This document shows, piece by piece, positions 49,470 to 62,387 of a stretch of DNA of 64,000 nt (positions within the stretch are counted from its first letter, which is position 1; the number at the start of each line of letters is the position of its first letter). Position numbers and translations under genes: made by a program. The stretch is from Prunus persica. Lineage: Eukaryota > Streptophyta > Magnoliopsida > Rosales > Rosaceae. The notes under the pieces were generated by a model, which was given only the letters and a program-made list of their open reading frames with translations, was not told the DNA's origin and searched no databases. Location: assembly GCF_000346465.2 (NCBI RefSeq), contig NC_034015.1, positions 18,337,510 to 18,401,509 of the forward strand, in the 5' to 3' direction.

Positions 49470-52204
49470 TTAGAGAACAGTGTATGTGAAGGCAATGGTC
49501 AACTCCCACCGCAACAAACGAGAGCTTGTCTTGTCTTGTCTTGCTTAATTTGCAAGCTTGCAGTACTACGAGCGCAGCTAGCATACTGTACGATCGAGTT
49601 TCTTCTGCTATTCATGGCTTGACGGTTAAACGCGATAACTCTAAAATAGATTTAATAACTTTTGTTCCTTGTTAGGCTAGCTAATTATGTCTTAAGATCT
49701 TAACTAATAATTAGTTTAGATGGCAACCGCGTTAGATGTAATGTAAATTTCAATTTGACCACTTGTTGACTTACATATATAATTAAACTTACATTAAGCA
49801 ACATATATGGATTAAATTAGGTAAATACCAAATCTGTTTCACATGATTTTGGTGCGTTTATTAATTTCTTGAAGGGCACCACCAAATCACCAATCTCTAT
49901 CTTGATGTGAAGTGTAAGTGGTAGGAAGGAGGAGCTGCCTCATGGGCGGCAGGAGTGGAAGACACGAACCCTTTTAATAACAAAACTTAGCAATAAGATA
50001 AGAGAATCATATCAAACAAAAAAAATGTACACGACGTTGAGTCAAGATTATTCTATTTCTGCCCTCTTTTATATATTATTTAAGAGCACCAACATATATA
50101 TTGCCAACGGGTCTAACCCAATGAAAAAATATCTTAATTTACAAATTAGATGTATAAAAAAATTTATTCTCTGTAATTTAAACTATCACCTTTCCTCATA
50201 AATAAATAAAAGTACCAACATATGTATTTTACATTCCTAACAAGCTAGCAAGTTCGTGTTCTGTGCATGGTGTTCTGCCACATATGTGGTTTCTTCACAC
50301 TTATATTTTAAAAGCAATATTATATATTTGTTATTCTCTTATCATATATCCCGCCACATATACAAGAAAATAAAGAACAGTATTAACAAAATTCAATAAC
50401 AAAGTCAATGAATTAATGGTAAAGTATTTAGTTTGTTAGCTATATTCGATCTCCATATACATTCTCTAATCTAAATTAATTGAACAAAAATAGTTTTTGT
50501 TTGAACATGATCGAGGCATCACAACAACTATTAATCTAGTTAATATATATAGGCTAGTGTGAAATTGATAGTTTCGAATTTTGAAGAGGCACCTGAATTG
50601 AATGTGACGTGATTCTGAAATCACTTGTTCAAAATCTAAGGGAATGTTAACATATTCAACTTGAAGCTATATGCTCTAATTAGATCCGACAGCAGACACC
50701 CACAATTTAACTTTCAACGTTCCAATCTAAGAGTTTTAGTTCAGAGAATCAAAGAGTATATACAGTTCAAGCATCTTCTCAAATAGGGTATTTTTCAAGC
50801 AACAAATTCAACGAGAGTACAAATTAATGCATTCCGAAAAAAAAAGAGTCATATCGTAGTGCTGAAAATGAAACTCAACAATCTCGGCAAATGACGGAGC
50901 CACATACAAGTCTACGGTGGTCATGACTCTCCAACCTACAAGTATTTAGAAGAATGAAAAATCCTTCAACTCCGATCGACCTTTCATTTCTTACTTCAAC
51001 ATAACACCAAACCGGATATAGATAGAATTTATCAATTACGGATACTTGTAAGATATGTATTAATTAAGTTATATAGGTACGTATTAACTAGTCAAAAGAA
51101 ATGATTAGGTATAGAATAAAAAGAGGCATGCATGCATGTTTTGGTTGAATCTGTGGACGGAAGTCTGAGGCTGACGGTTCAACAACAAGTTTACAAATAA
51201 GAGGTTAAAGTGTAGCATTGGATAAAAACAAGTCTCCGATTTCAGTGATTATTCAGTGAAGGCAAGAATCACCTTAAATTCTGCGTGTATTAGCTGTTTC
51301 TTACTCACTCTTCCATCATTATTTTACTATAAAAAAAAACTATCTGGCTATCTCCTTTGCAATTCTATTTGAATAACTATTAATTCCAACAAATAAAACT
51401 GTCTGAAAATAGACACCACCATATTCATCTTTGATATATAGTTAAATAAATTATGTTATTCGTTCATATTATAACACGTGTACAAGATATACCACGTGAT
51501 CATATTATTACTGTAATATTTTATAATTCTCAAGGTCTAACAATACGACAGCACAAGTTGATAATAACTACTACAAGCATCTAATTATTGTTAGAATAAT
51601 AACTTAAAGTTGAAATGTAAAAGTCAAGACTCAAGAGTGTGGTTGGTGGAAAACGATATATTTTTAGGGTTTTTGTCTTTTGGGAATTTTCCTTTTCGTT
51701 TAGATTATATGCTTTGTCTTCAGAAATACACTTACTTAGTGTTGTTGATGAACGTAAACTTAGTTTCTTCTCAAATTGTAGATGCCAAACTCCTCCTATA
51801 TATGATAAATCCCATCTCCTCTGAATCACACACTTGTACTTGCTCTCAAACTCAAAAATGAGGGAGTACGTATCATGAAAATTAAGTATAGTACGTACTT
51901 TTCTTTTCTTTTTTTCTTTCAGAAAACCACCAAACTTTTATTTTTATTTATTTATTTATTTATCTCATCAAATTACGAATACAATAATAGATATTTAAGT
52001 GGAGACAAATTGGTTTCGTTGATTGATTCATGACCAAAATCCCAACTACACAAAAGAGTTGAAATGGCGTGAGTGAGAGAGACGAATCGGTTGCGAGGCG
52101 CATGTCTTGTTTTTCGCTCTACACACCCACCGCACTTTAACCCCAACACACAACAAAACGCAAACCTTAACGCTACTGATCGTTTTAATTACTTACCAAA
52201 ATAA

Positions 52205-55200
52205 ATGACGACCGAGAAGGTGACGGCGTCGTTTAGTCCAAAGCGGTCGAGTAACGGCCACCGGTTTGAACAGCCGGAGGAAACGACGTCGTCCGTTGGT
52301 GGCGCAATGCTGCCTAAGTTTCTCAGCGACCTCAGCCAGGACTTGGTCGAAGTGACTTTAGAGCTCAACGACGACAACGACGAGATTGTCTTGTGCAGCG
52401 TCGCTCCGGCGTCCGAAGGGATTCTGCAGCGGAGCATGTCGGCGACGTCCAGGAGAATTCGGCGGACGTTCGGGTGGCTGAGATCGGCGTCTTCGAGGAC
52501 CACAGCGTCAAATTCTGAGTCGCTGGAGTTCGCTCTCTCTGCTCGCGACGCTCGCCGGCTCAAAGCCAAGCTTCAACGGACGAGATCGAGCGCGCGGCGA
52601 GCTCTCGACGGGCTAAGATTCATCAGCAGGACGACTGTCGGCGCAAATGGAGCCGAGGAGCTGTGGAAGCAAGTGGAGGCGAGGTTCGAGTCGCTCGCCG
52701 ACGACGGCTTGCTAGCTAGACCAGACTTCGGTGAATGCATAGGTAAGTTTCTCTTAACTAATTCAATGAGCTTAAATTTTCTGTTTGGTTACCGAGAAAA
52801 TTGAAAAGGAAATTTGACGTATTTTGAAGGGATGGTGGACTCGGAGGAGTTTGCGGTGGGGATATTTGACGCATTGGCGAGGAGGAGGGGGCAGAACATC
52901 ACCAAAATTACGAAAGAGGAGCTTCGCGAGTTTTGGTTGCAAATTTCGGACAACAGCTTTGACGCGCGCCTTCAAATTTTCTTTGACATGTGGGTCTCTC
53001 TCTATCTCAGCCGTTGATTAAGTTTCTTGTAATTGCGTTTCTAACAAATCGACGGTTCAGACGGTGGAGCTCATTTTTAAATTTTTTAAAAAATTACTGT
53101 GGGTACATTAAATTAAATACGTAAAAGCAAACACACAGAAATTTATGCACTCAACAAAAACAAATCAAGTGGATGGTTTAGCTCTAGTCTATTTTGGGGT
53201 GTTCGGGTTGGGTGGGTTTTGCCTTTTGCAGGTGCGCATTGTTTTTGTGTGTGTTTTTGTGTTTAGTTGACCAAAAGTGATGAATTTTGGGGCATGGGTT
53301 ATAAGCTATGTTGTGTCTTGTTTGTGTTCTATCTAATTCAACCTTTCCATAAACACCTCTAAAAAAATTAGGTTAAATGCTTTTCAAATGCGTCTAGCAT
53401 TTGCCTTTTGTCATTTGTGGTTGTGATTTTGCTGCTTTAAGAAAAAGTTATTATTTTCCTATTAATATTTTCGAATTTGGAATATTTTCAGGGCCGATAG
53501 CAATGAAGATGGAAGAATCACAAGGGCAGGAGTGCAAGAGGTAAAAAAATAAAAATTGTTGACTGAGGGAAACTAATAAAATCCCATCTAATACTGCTTT
53601 TTTAACAAGTTGTTTATTCTTCACAAAGACAAATAAATGCTGCTTTCATTCAATTGTTACAGCTTATAATGCTCAGTGCTTCTGCAAACAAGCTATCTAA
53701 GCTCAAAGAACAAGCTGAAGAATATGCTTCCTTAATAATGGAAGAACTCGATCCTGAAAACCTCGGTTACATTGAGGTAAATTAAAACAAGTCATTAGTC
53801 TTAATTCTAGGTCTTGATCAGTCAATTAGTGTCTCTTAATGTACTTTTGCCCTTTAATCAGTTATGGCAATTGGAAGCACTGCTTCTACAAAGAGACGTC
53901 TACATAAACTATAGCAGGCCACTGAGCACAGCAAGTGTGGCTTGGAGCCAGAACCTGAGCTCCTTTATGCCCAAGAACCTGTTTCGTAGACTGAGCCGTT
54001 CGCTTCAGTGTTTCATGCTGGAGAATTGGCAGAGGGGTTGGATTATACTGTTGTGGGTTATTGCTATGGCTTCTCTCTTTGCCTGGAAATTCTACCAGTA
54101 CAGAAAAAACAGGGCAGCATTTCAGGTCATGCGCTATTGCTTGCCCGTGGCCAAAGGGGCTGGAGAGACTCTCAAGCTCAACATGGCTCTCATCCTCCTA
54201 CCGGTCTGTCGAAACACGCTGACGTGGCTCCGGTCCACCAGGGCTAGGTCCTTCATCCCATTTGATGACAACATTAACTTCCACAAGGTAATGTATACGT
54301 GACAATGTGAAAATCAACACTGAAAAGGGTGCATGAACTTCCCAATTGTTTTTCATTCAAGTCACAAAAATGTTTGACATTTTGTTTTCCTTATTGTGCT
54401 GCAGATAATTGCATTTGCTATAGCCGTTGGGATAATCGTTCATGCCGGGAACCATCTGACATGCGATTTTCCTCGCCTGGTAAACTCATCTCCAGAAAAA
54501 TTTGCCCCACTTTCCTCTGATTTCCATGGCACAAAGCCAACCTACAAATTCCTGCTCACTGGAGCTGAGGGCGTGACTGGAATTTTAATGGTGATTTTAA
54601 TAGCCATCTCATTCACACTAGCAGCACGTCGTTTTCGGAGGAACATGGTGAGGCTTCCTGCGCCCTTCAACAACTTGACTGGATTTAATGCGTTCTGGTA
54701 TTCTCATCATCTGCTAGGTCTGGTCTACCTTTTGCTCCTCATCCATGGAAGCTGCTTGTATTTGGCCCACAAGTGGTACGAGAAAACGGTACGAAATTTG
54801 ACAGTAAAAATTACAAAACAAGATTTACTTTATGACTCAGAAATTATTGATGCCTTTCTACTTTGCAGACATGGATGTACATCTCTGTTCCATTGTTGCT
54901 CTATATAGCAGAACGCAGTGTGCGAACATGCAGATCACAGCATTATTCAGTTAAGATACTAAAGGTAAGCTAATTTTAGTGCTTTACTCAAATCTATTTG
55001 TTTATACTTTGAGTTGTTTGCAGTTGAAAGAATTAACAAGAGATTATTGCTATCCGAGTGTCTTAAACAGGTTTTGGTCCTACCGGGAAATGTCATTAGC
55101 TTAATCATGTCCAAACCGCCTGGGTTTAAGTACAAAAGTGGACAATACATATTTCTGCAATGCCCAACAATCTCCCCATTTGAATGGTGAGTGTGATTTC

Positions 55201-56630
55201 CACTAAATTCATCATACTGAACCATTTTCAGGAAAATGTTATCATGCACTAATTACTGAACCATTTGTTTATAAATTTCAGGCACCCATTTTCCATTACC
55301 TCAGCACCAGGAGATGATCACCTCAGTGTTCACATCCGAACAGTAGGCGACTGGACTAAAGAATTGAAGCGAGTCATTGCTGAGGGAGATGATTCAACAT
55401 CTGTTGATCATCAAGCTAGACTTGTTCATATAGGAAATCTGGATCAGAGAGGGTATATAACCTACGCAATTTTACCTTCTGAGATTTAGGTTCAGCGTAT
55501 GTATGGGAACATTAATGTAGTAGATGAACATCAATGCAGCCAACCCAGATTGTTTGTAGACGGTCCATATGGGGCACCAGCACAGGAATACCGGAACTAT
55601 GACGTCTTGCTCCTCGTTGGACTTGGGATTGGAGCTACCCCTTTTATAAGCATCCTTCGAGATCTACTTAACAGCACGAAAACAGCAGAAGAACAAATGG
55701 TACAATTCATACTCTTTCTAAGCACAATATTTCGGAAATTTTATCAATTTCTCTCTTCTGGGGTACTAAGGTATAATGCATTCATGACCTAGGATTCAAA
55801 TACAGAAACTAGTAGATCAGAAGACAGCCAGAACAGTTTTACATCTTCAAGTTTGACACCCGGGGACAAGAAGAAATCACAGAGGAATACAAATGCTCAC
55901 TTCTATTGGGTTACCAGAGAGCCTGGCTCTTTTGAGTGGTTTAAAGGAGTCATGGATGAGATTGCAGAAATGGATCAGAAAGTAAACCTTGACTGTTAAT
56001 CATTTTACATTATAATTATATTCGTCTGGGATGATCTGCTAAGTGACTTCGTTATGCTCTTCTTGTTTGCTGCAGGGTCAGATTGAACTGCACAACTACC
56101 TTACGAGTGTCTACGAAGAGGGTGACGCAAGGTCAACTCTAATCACAATGGTCCAAGCTCTCAACCATGCCAAACATGGTGTCGACATCCTATCTGGCAC
56201 CCGAGTATGATCTTTCATCACCATTTTCAGTTGACAAAGCAATTATGTTCTTAAGCAATTAATGACCCTTCCTATATTGATGCGATGCAGGTAAGAACTC
56301 ACTTCGCAAGACCAAATTGGAAAGAAGTGTTTACCAAGATAGCTTCCAAGCATCCATATTCTACAGTAGGTAAATATATTCTACCAAAACTAAATTGTCA
56401 AAAACATAACCGACACAAGTTTGCATGAGTTCATGTTTCTTGCTTTTACGAATCGAAATCATATCTGCTAAAATAATGAAACAGGAAACACAGAAATCAG
56501 AATAACCAGTTAATTTGCAGGGGTATTCTACTGTGGGATGCCAATGTTGGCAAAGGAGCTGAAGGTGCTATCACACGAGCTCAGTCACAAGACATCCACA
56601 CGTTTTGAGTTCCACAAGGAGTATTTTTAA
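52205..56630 (+). CDS. RBOHE: respiratory burst oxidase homologue E (NADPH oxidase)
   Basis: Plasma-membrane NADPH oxidase making apoplastic superoxide; AtRBOHE is tied to tapetal programmed cell death and pollen development. Fourteen exons: 52205-52742, 52830-52989, 53492-53540, 53663-53776, 53862-54287, 54405-54788, 54869-54964, 55071-55186, 55282-55452, 55540-55699, 55793-55981, 56076-56204, 56291-56369, 56521-56630; 2721 nt, 906 residues (AtRBOHE is about 950). N-terminal regulatory region; EF-hands around 220-290 ([31 protein letters not shown]); ferric-reductase membrane part from about 340, with paired His (HAGNH, YSHHLLG ... LLIHG); FAD motif [12 protein letters not shown] near 628; NADPH motif GLGIGATPF near 711; ends FEFHKEYF. 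Sequence tracks RBOHE better than RBOHD/F in the EF-hand and C-terminal region. Decayed copies of its intron 2 to exon 4 lie at 62632-63426. Confidence 0.96.
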
Positions 56631-56933
56631 AACTAGAGAACCATCATCAAAAGACCAAGCAGCCATTCTTTTCTACTCATTTTGATTATCGATACAGGAA
56701 AATAATTATATCTGTATAATGATCGTAGCTCAGAAAGATGTAAATGCAATTGTTTGTCATATACGTAGAAATGTCGTCCAATATAATACAAAGTTCCAAA
56801 AAAAATGATACCTTTCCTGCTGATAACTTCTCAAAATTGCACCCTTTCGAGAGCAAACAACTATTGTTGCAGAATCATTTATCTATGGACGATGATATAT
56901 TAAGCAGATTAATACAAAGAGATCCGGCTGCAA

Positions 56934-57666
56934 TCATTCATCTTTGATTCTCTTGAGTAGTCTGGAAGCCCAGCTTCGGACGCGTCGCTTCAGTGTATAT
57001 CCAACAACAATTCCAGCAACAAAGCAAAGTGTACAAAGCTTTGAACACGTCCACAGTGATACTACTTGCCTGTAAGTAGACATGGGAATGTTGCCATTTT
57101 GGTGTAAGAAGAAGAAGAGGAAAACAAAGACAACATCCAACGAGCCTTCATAAATTTCTCTTCTTTTTTTTCCTTTTGTTGTAATTTAGAACATTTACTG
57201 CATGTTGTTTGTCAAAACATTTTATATCCAAAAAGCATCAACCTCAACTCCTCTAAACACAATTGCCAAAAGCTTAGTTAGAAGGCATCCATGCAATTCA
57301 CAGCTTCAAAAACACCAAACCAATTTTCGGAAAATCCCATTTCTCCATTTCGAGAGCACATTTGTTGGTTGCAAATAAATCCCTTCATGGTTTCACAGAG
57401 ACCATTACAAACGCAACCCTAATGAAATGAAACTGTAAAGGGGGCTGAACAGAACAAGTAAAAGGAAGGAGAAGAGAAATTGGTATGCAGAGGTACCTGG
57501 CAGGTCTGTTGAATAGAATACGAGACTGATCAGAAGAAGACAAAGCGGCAGCGAGACCTTCACCGGCACGGTGACTGTCAAATGAAGACGAAGACGAAGA
57601 CGAAGAGTTGCCCAATTTTGGTGGGTCTTTTGAGACTTTGCCAATCAACTTCTGCAAACCCTCCAT
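56934..57666 (-). CDS. small single-pass membrane protein, unknown function
   Basis: Two exons, 57497-57666 and 56934-57069, joined in frame give 101 residues. The N-terminal half is hydrophilic with a Ser8 run (GNSSSSSSSS) after MEGLQKLIGKVSKDPP. One hydrophobic segment lies at about residues 66-82 (KLCTLCFVAGIVVGYTL), followed by a very basic tail (KRRVRSWASRLLKRIKDE), suggesting a tail-anchored or single-pass protein with a basic cytosolic or stromal end. A 5' non-coding exon probably ends at a donor near 57811. It converges on RBOHE with about 300 bp between stops. I do not recognise a named family; short plant proteins of this type are usually labelled transmembrane protein. Confidence 0.75.
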
Positions 57667-57899
57667 AACTCAATGTTTTCAGAGACAACGCAGAGAACGC
57701 TAAAACCCAGAACACCTAATTCGGTTCACAATACAGAAACAACATTCATTATGCATTCCATTCTTGAAGATATGAGTTTTGAGGGGTTTAGGGTTTATTA
57801 CCGATTTTGAGTCGCCGGGTTCAACACTGCCTCCTCAATGCCCGCTTCAGATTTAGAGCACTGAATTGAGCACGCTTTGTTCTCTTGAAGATGTCAAAT

Positions 57900-58450
57900 T
57901 TGTTCACCTCCCCTCCAAATTTTCACAGGAGGCTCAAGGCCCAAAACAAAACTGGCTTGGGCCCAGCCACTTGGGCTTGGTCCAGTTAAGTAGCCACATA
58001 TGTGTTTACTTTCTTAATTTATTTTTATTATTATACATGTATTAATTTCCTAGGAGCTTTGGTTTAAACTCAATCGCGAGTGCAAAAGTTTTACCGTGTT
58101 TAGTTACCCTACTGACTATTTTCTATTTCATCCATTTGTAGTCGTTTTTGTGCTTTTATTTGTTACTTTACTGTATTTAGCAAATTTGTACTCTTTGGCT
58201 GGTCGACGTAGAACTAGAAGTAGAACTAGTAATAGAAGGGTTGGGGTCAGAAATCGTCCACGCTGAAAAGCCAATCTATCCCCATCTTCTCCTCAACACC
58301 CAACACCCAAAACACTCGCAACACTCTCCCTCTCTCTCCCTCCCTTATCTTCCTCAAACAGATGTAAGCAAATTAACAACAAAAACAAAGTTTCAAAGCA
58401 CAAGTTTAGGACACACTTGATATATCTCTCTGGTTCTAAACTTGCATCTA
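57900..58450 (+). promoter_or_regulatory. PrxQ promoter and CT-rich 5' UTR
   Basis: Divergent spacer between the small membrane-protein gene (-) and PrxQ (+). A CT-rich tract at about 58322-58345 is typical of a plant leader just before the PrxQ start at 58451. It probably serves both directions. No clear TATA box. Confidence 0.45.
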
Positions 58451-59774
58451 ATGGCTTCCCTTTCTCTTCCTAAGCACCACTTCCCTTCTGTGCTCCCCAC
58501 TCAAACTCCTAGACACAACCCATCTTCGAAAAGCCTCCCAATTGTCTCAAGTTCATCACATTCTCAATTTTATGGCCTCAAGCTCTCCAATTCCTCCTCT
58601 TTGCCAATCCCTTCTTCTTCTTCTTCTGGAAAGATGTTTATTTGTGCTGCTAAGGTACATTGCTTAATTCACATTTTCTGATATGTTGAGTGTTTTGTGG
58701 GCTATGGCTACTTCTTTGTTGATTGATTATGATTATATGTTTCTTGACAGGTGGACAAGGGTAAGGTTCCACCAGCCTTCACATTGAAAGATCAGGATGG
58801 AAAAACTGTGAGTCTCTCCAAGTTCAAAGGAAAGCCTGTGGTTCTCTATTTCTACCCTGCTGATGAGACCCCAGGGTGCACCAAACAGGTTTAAACATAA
58901 TGACATTGTTGCATTTTCTAATTCTCCTTTTAGTTTATTGTTAGGGGCAGCCTGAAGTGTTCATTTCCTTACTGAGAAGCTTGGTTATCTTTTCAGTCAG
59001 CTTATCCTATATTGATTTTCTCCAACAATTTTTGCTGTAACCTTTAATTTGTTATGATATGCAATTCACATTGGAGCTGACAACACCAGATAAAGACTGT
59101 ATCTTTAGTTAGTGCAGACACTGACAAATTGATACTCCCTTAGGCTTGTGCTTTCAGAGATTCTTATGAGAAGTTTAAAAAGGCTGGAGCCCAGGTCGTC
59201 GGAATTAGTGGTGATGACCCATCATCACACAAGGTAATGTGAACAGTTTCTAGTATGGAACAGCTTTAACTACTTTGGTAAATTGGCTTGGTTGTTTGGA
59301 GGACATATGCTGCAGTAATTGCAGCAGAATTGGGTTTAGTAGATATTCTACTGGCTTGAGCATTGCTAGATGATAACTAAGGTTTGTTTGCGTCTAAATG
59401 AATTGTGAGTTCATTCAGTTAAGATTATTATATTTTTGAGAAAGTATGAGACTCATCATATCTACAGTACCTTTAGTTTATTTGAGTATGGTTTTAAATG
59501 CATAACCATTGAAACTCATGCTTGAAGTTGATTATGAAGTTTTTGATTTATGTAGGCTTTTGCAAAGAAATACAAACTTCCATACACATTACTTAGCGAC
59601 GAGGGTAATAAGGTGAGGAAAGAATGGGGAGTGCCATCCGATCTGTTTGGGACATTGCCTGGAAGACAGACTTATGTTCTGGACAAGAATGGGGTTGTTC
59701 AACTCATCTACAACAACCAGTTCCAACCTGAGAAGCATATTGATGAAACTCTCAAATTCCTTCAAAGCCTTTAA
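58451..59774 (+). CDS. PRXQ: peroxiredoxin Q, chloroplastic
   Basis: Thioredoxin-dependent thiol peroxidase of the thylakoid lumen/stroma side that reduces hydrogen peroxide and lipid hydroperoxides near photosystem II. Four exons, 58451-58654, 58751-58888, 59144-59233 and 59556-59774; 651 nt, 216 residues, the same length as the Arabidopsis protein. Residues 1-66 form a Ser/Pro-rich transit peptide ending near FICAAK. The AhpC/TSA domain starts [14 protein letters not shown]. The peroxidatic Cys is in TPGCTKQAC and the resolving Cys five residues on (CX4C), the PrxQ signature. It ends [10 protein letters not shown]. No lesions. A decayed partial copy, including exon 4, is at 63593-64000. Confidence 0.97.
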
Positions 59775-60352
59775 AGTTCTCCTGTTTTTAGCTGCTTTGT
59801 TTTTTCATCCCTATGTCCATTATATCTCCACAAAACAGGGTCAGCAAGTAGTTATTTTTGTATAATTCGAAAGCCAGTTATAATTACTAATGCTGCTGGC
59901 CATGTTTGTACTTGTCCCAAGTAAAAGGGCAGTTGTTTTCTGCCCTATGAAAGCAAATTTCAAGTCGAAATTTTTGTGGAATATCCAATGGCTATTATAC
60001 AGCATGACCTAGATGGCAATAATTTCGTTCTAAGTGATGTAATATCTTTGAGATTGTGAATGTTATTGTAAATGGTGGATCATGAGGGTATTTTGCTTAT
60101 GTTAATTAGTTGACAAACTCTGCAATCAGCTCATGTTTATGTTTCTTATCCCCTGCCTTGTTGCCCTTCTGCAATATTTTCACATCGTAATTTTGGGAAT
60201 TTCAGAAGTAAACAATGGAAAAATTCTTTATTGAGATAAAATAGAACATGCCACATTGATCATTTGTCCTGCAAGTAGGTGTTCTTTATTTTGAGTTCTG
60301 GTGTAAAGAACCTGTCAATTATGAATTTAGGATGTTATTGCAAAGTATAGGT
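59775..60352. other. PrxQ 3' UTR and intergenic DNA
   Basis: Left part is the PrxQ 3' UTR (similar sequence recurs after the pseudo-copy at 63910-64000, supporting the duplication). No other gene seen. Confidence 0.6.
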
Positions 60353-61457
60353 TCATTGTTTCTTCAGATAGTCTTCACTGCCATAGGGGCTAAATTCTTC
60401 CGCCAACCAAGTATTCTTCCTCCAAGATGTCCACCCCATCTCCTCACAAATTTCATCACTGAGGTTGATGCTAAAAGTAGAAATGCAATGCCTCTTGTAG
60501 AACCTGGTTGTTTTCTTCGAGACTTCCACTTCTTTCCTTGTTTGCTCAAGCATTTGCTCCACACTTGGGAGCTTAAATCTGTTATCCAGCAGCCTAGCCA
60601 GCCATATGCTGCGCAGTTCCGAAGAGTGAAGGTTCGAAACACTCTCGAGATAACCCACGAAAGCCATGTTTGGGATCAAAGGATGAATTGTGCCCCGCAG
60701 AATAAACATTCAACGGTTTTATTCTTCACTTTTAACATTTCTAACACCAGGTAACTTCTGGAAATCTTAGAAAACCAGTACCTGTAAAAGGTTGTGATAC
60801 CAGAAGGGTATTCCAACAAGCTGCGGAAAGGCTCTGGTAAGATGGACTTAACTTTTTTATTACCATCATAACCAGTTGCAAAAACCACATCAGCTTTTAT
60901 CTTAGTGTTGTCATCAAATTCAATTCCATCTTTACAAAGATGATGTTGTGGAATTCTATTCTATTCATGTGTTGAAAACATGTCCAGTCAAAGTGTAGTC
61001 ATAACCACCTTAATTGACTTCACTTTGACATAGTTTAAGTGGTCCACGTGGCCCATTTACTGCCACCTCAATAGTTAACAAAGTTGTTATCAGAAAGACT
61101 GACGGTAGGTATGAAACTGTAGTGAAATGAAACTTTGGGTGTGAAAGTGAGACACTTCGTGTAGTAAAGTCTGAACATTGATCAACTTCAAGGTAGTAAA
61201 GTGAAATTTACCCTCTCTTTTTTTCCATTTTATCTTACTTTCATTACAATTCTCTTTTACCAAATTTTTCCAGGGCTCATCATCTCTGAAGATTAATTGG
61301 TTAGCATGCCCCAAAAAAAAAATTACACAAGAAAGCTAACAATCCAGAACAGGAAAACATATTTAAAATTTGACCTGAAAATCAAACAAGTACATGAAAG
61401 GTGATGGGAATTATAAACCTATATATTTACCTTGATTTGCCTCTGCACACTCGAGAG

Positions 61458-62181
61458 CAAGGGCGGAACCACACTAAGGGCTACAGTGGGTTGTAGCCCA
61501 GTGTGGTTTTCTAAGAAAAAAAAAATGTATAATCTATATATTTAATTTATTTTCAATATTAGCCCAGTTAGTGACACCGTATAGATTACCTTATTTCCAT
61601 TTTCAACTTAAGTTTACAATTTAAATAAGGAAGTACCCCCCATTTGGATTCAAATAAAATACTAGAAAATCAAATTCTCACTAAATCAAAATATGAAAAA
61701 TCGGTTTTAGTGCAAAATACGATTTAGGCTAAAAATGATGGCTCATTAAGTCCATATATATTTCATACTAAAATCCCATAAAATCAAATTTTCTTATTTG
61801 ATGTGTGAGGAATAAAAGCTGCCAAAAATTATCTTGAGAAAATGATTATTCCGAAAACTCATTTTTCATACTTAGTCAATATTTTTACATAAAACAATTT
61901 TTCATGTATGGTATGAATGCATGAAGGAACCTAAGGTCAATCTAGGTAAAAAACCTTAGATGTTCAATCTATTATGGTGTTAAACCCTATTTGGTTTATA
62001 TTAAAATTGATTGAAAATTGGTTTCGGGAGCTATGAACTAGCTTGATTTTTATGATTTAATGTTTACTTTTATTTCTAGAAAGACAATAGAAATTGTAAG
62101 TACCCAAAAAAATAATCATTAAATTTTAAGCTAATAACTTTAATTAGCCCACCCGTTGAAAAATTCCTGATTCTACCCTTG
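61458..62181. mobile_element. non-autonomous hAT-type element inside the FMO exon
   Basis: A 724-bp insertion flanked by CTCGAGAG (61450-61457) and CTCAAGAG (62182-62189), an 8-bp target duplication with one mismatch. Termini are inverted: CAAGGGCGGAACCAC left, CAAGGGTAGAATCAG from the right. Eight-bp duplication and such ends fit the hAT superfamily. AT-rich interior without a transposase frame; contains a local inverted repeat GGGCTACAGTGGGTTGTAGCCC near 61480. Removing it restores continuous FMO reading at the junction, proving insertion into coding sequence. Confidence 0.75.
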
Positions 62182-62268
62182 CTCAAGAGCTAAATCAATA
62201 GCTGATTTTTTGTAGCCAACTACAACGACCTTCTTATCCTTCAGCAAATCAGAAACAGTGTCTTTGTT

Positions 62269-62387
62269 CAATCGTCTCAAAACTTGGTATCATTGGTGCC
62301 AGTGGAAACATGCTATGATGGGCTAGCCGCTTTGCTGCTGCTAAGCCATGCACACCGGCACCAAGATACCAAGTTTTGAGACAATTG
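62269..62387. repeat. head-to-head inverted repeat of FMO N-terminal coding sequence
   Basis: Plus-strand arm 62269-62304 (reads IVSKLGIIGAS in plus orientation) and minus-strand arm 62353-62387 (IVSKLGIL) are near-perfect reverse complements, about 36 bp with two to four differences, spaced by 48 bp. Both derive from the beginning of an FMO gene. Confidence 0.85.

Larger units (their letters stand above)
46643..52204. other. gene-free stretch, about 5.6 kb
   Basis: No protein-coding gene supported. Contents: an ATTAC array at 47119-47141 followed by AAAAAGTGT units to about 47170, a Tourist-like MITE at 47671-47900, a GA array at 48729-48767, a 25-bp tandem duplication at 48858-48907, and a second MITE candidate at 49231-49469. 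The right end (about 51900-52204) should contain the RBOHE promoter and 5' UTR; no clear TATA box is seen there. Confidence 0.55.
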
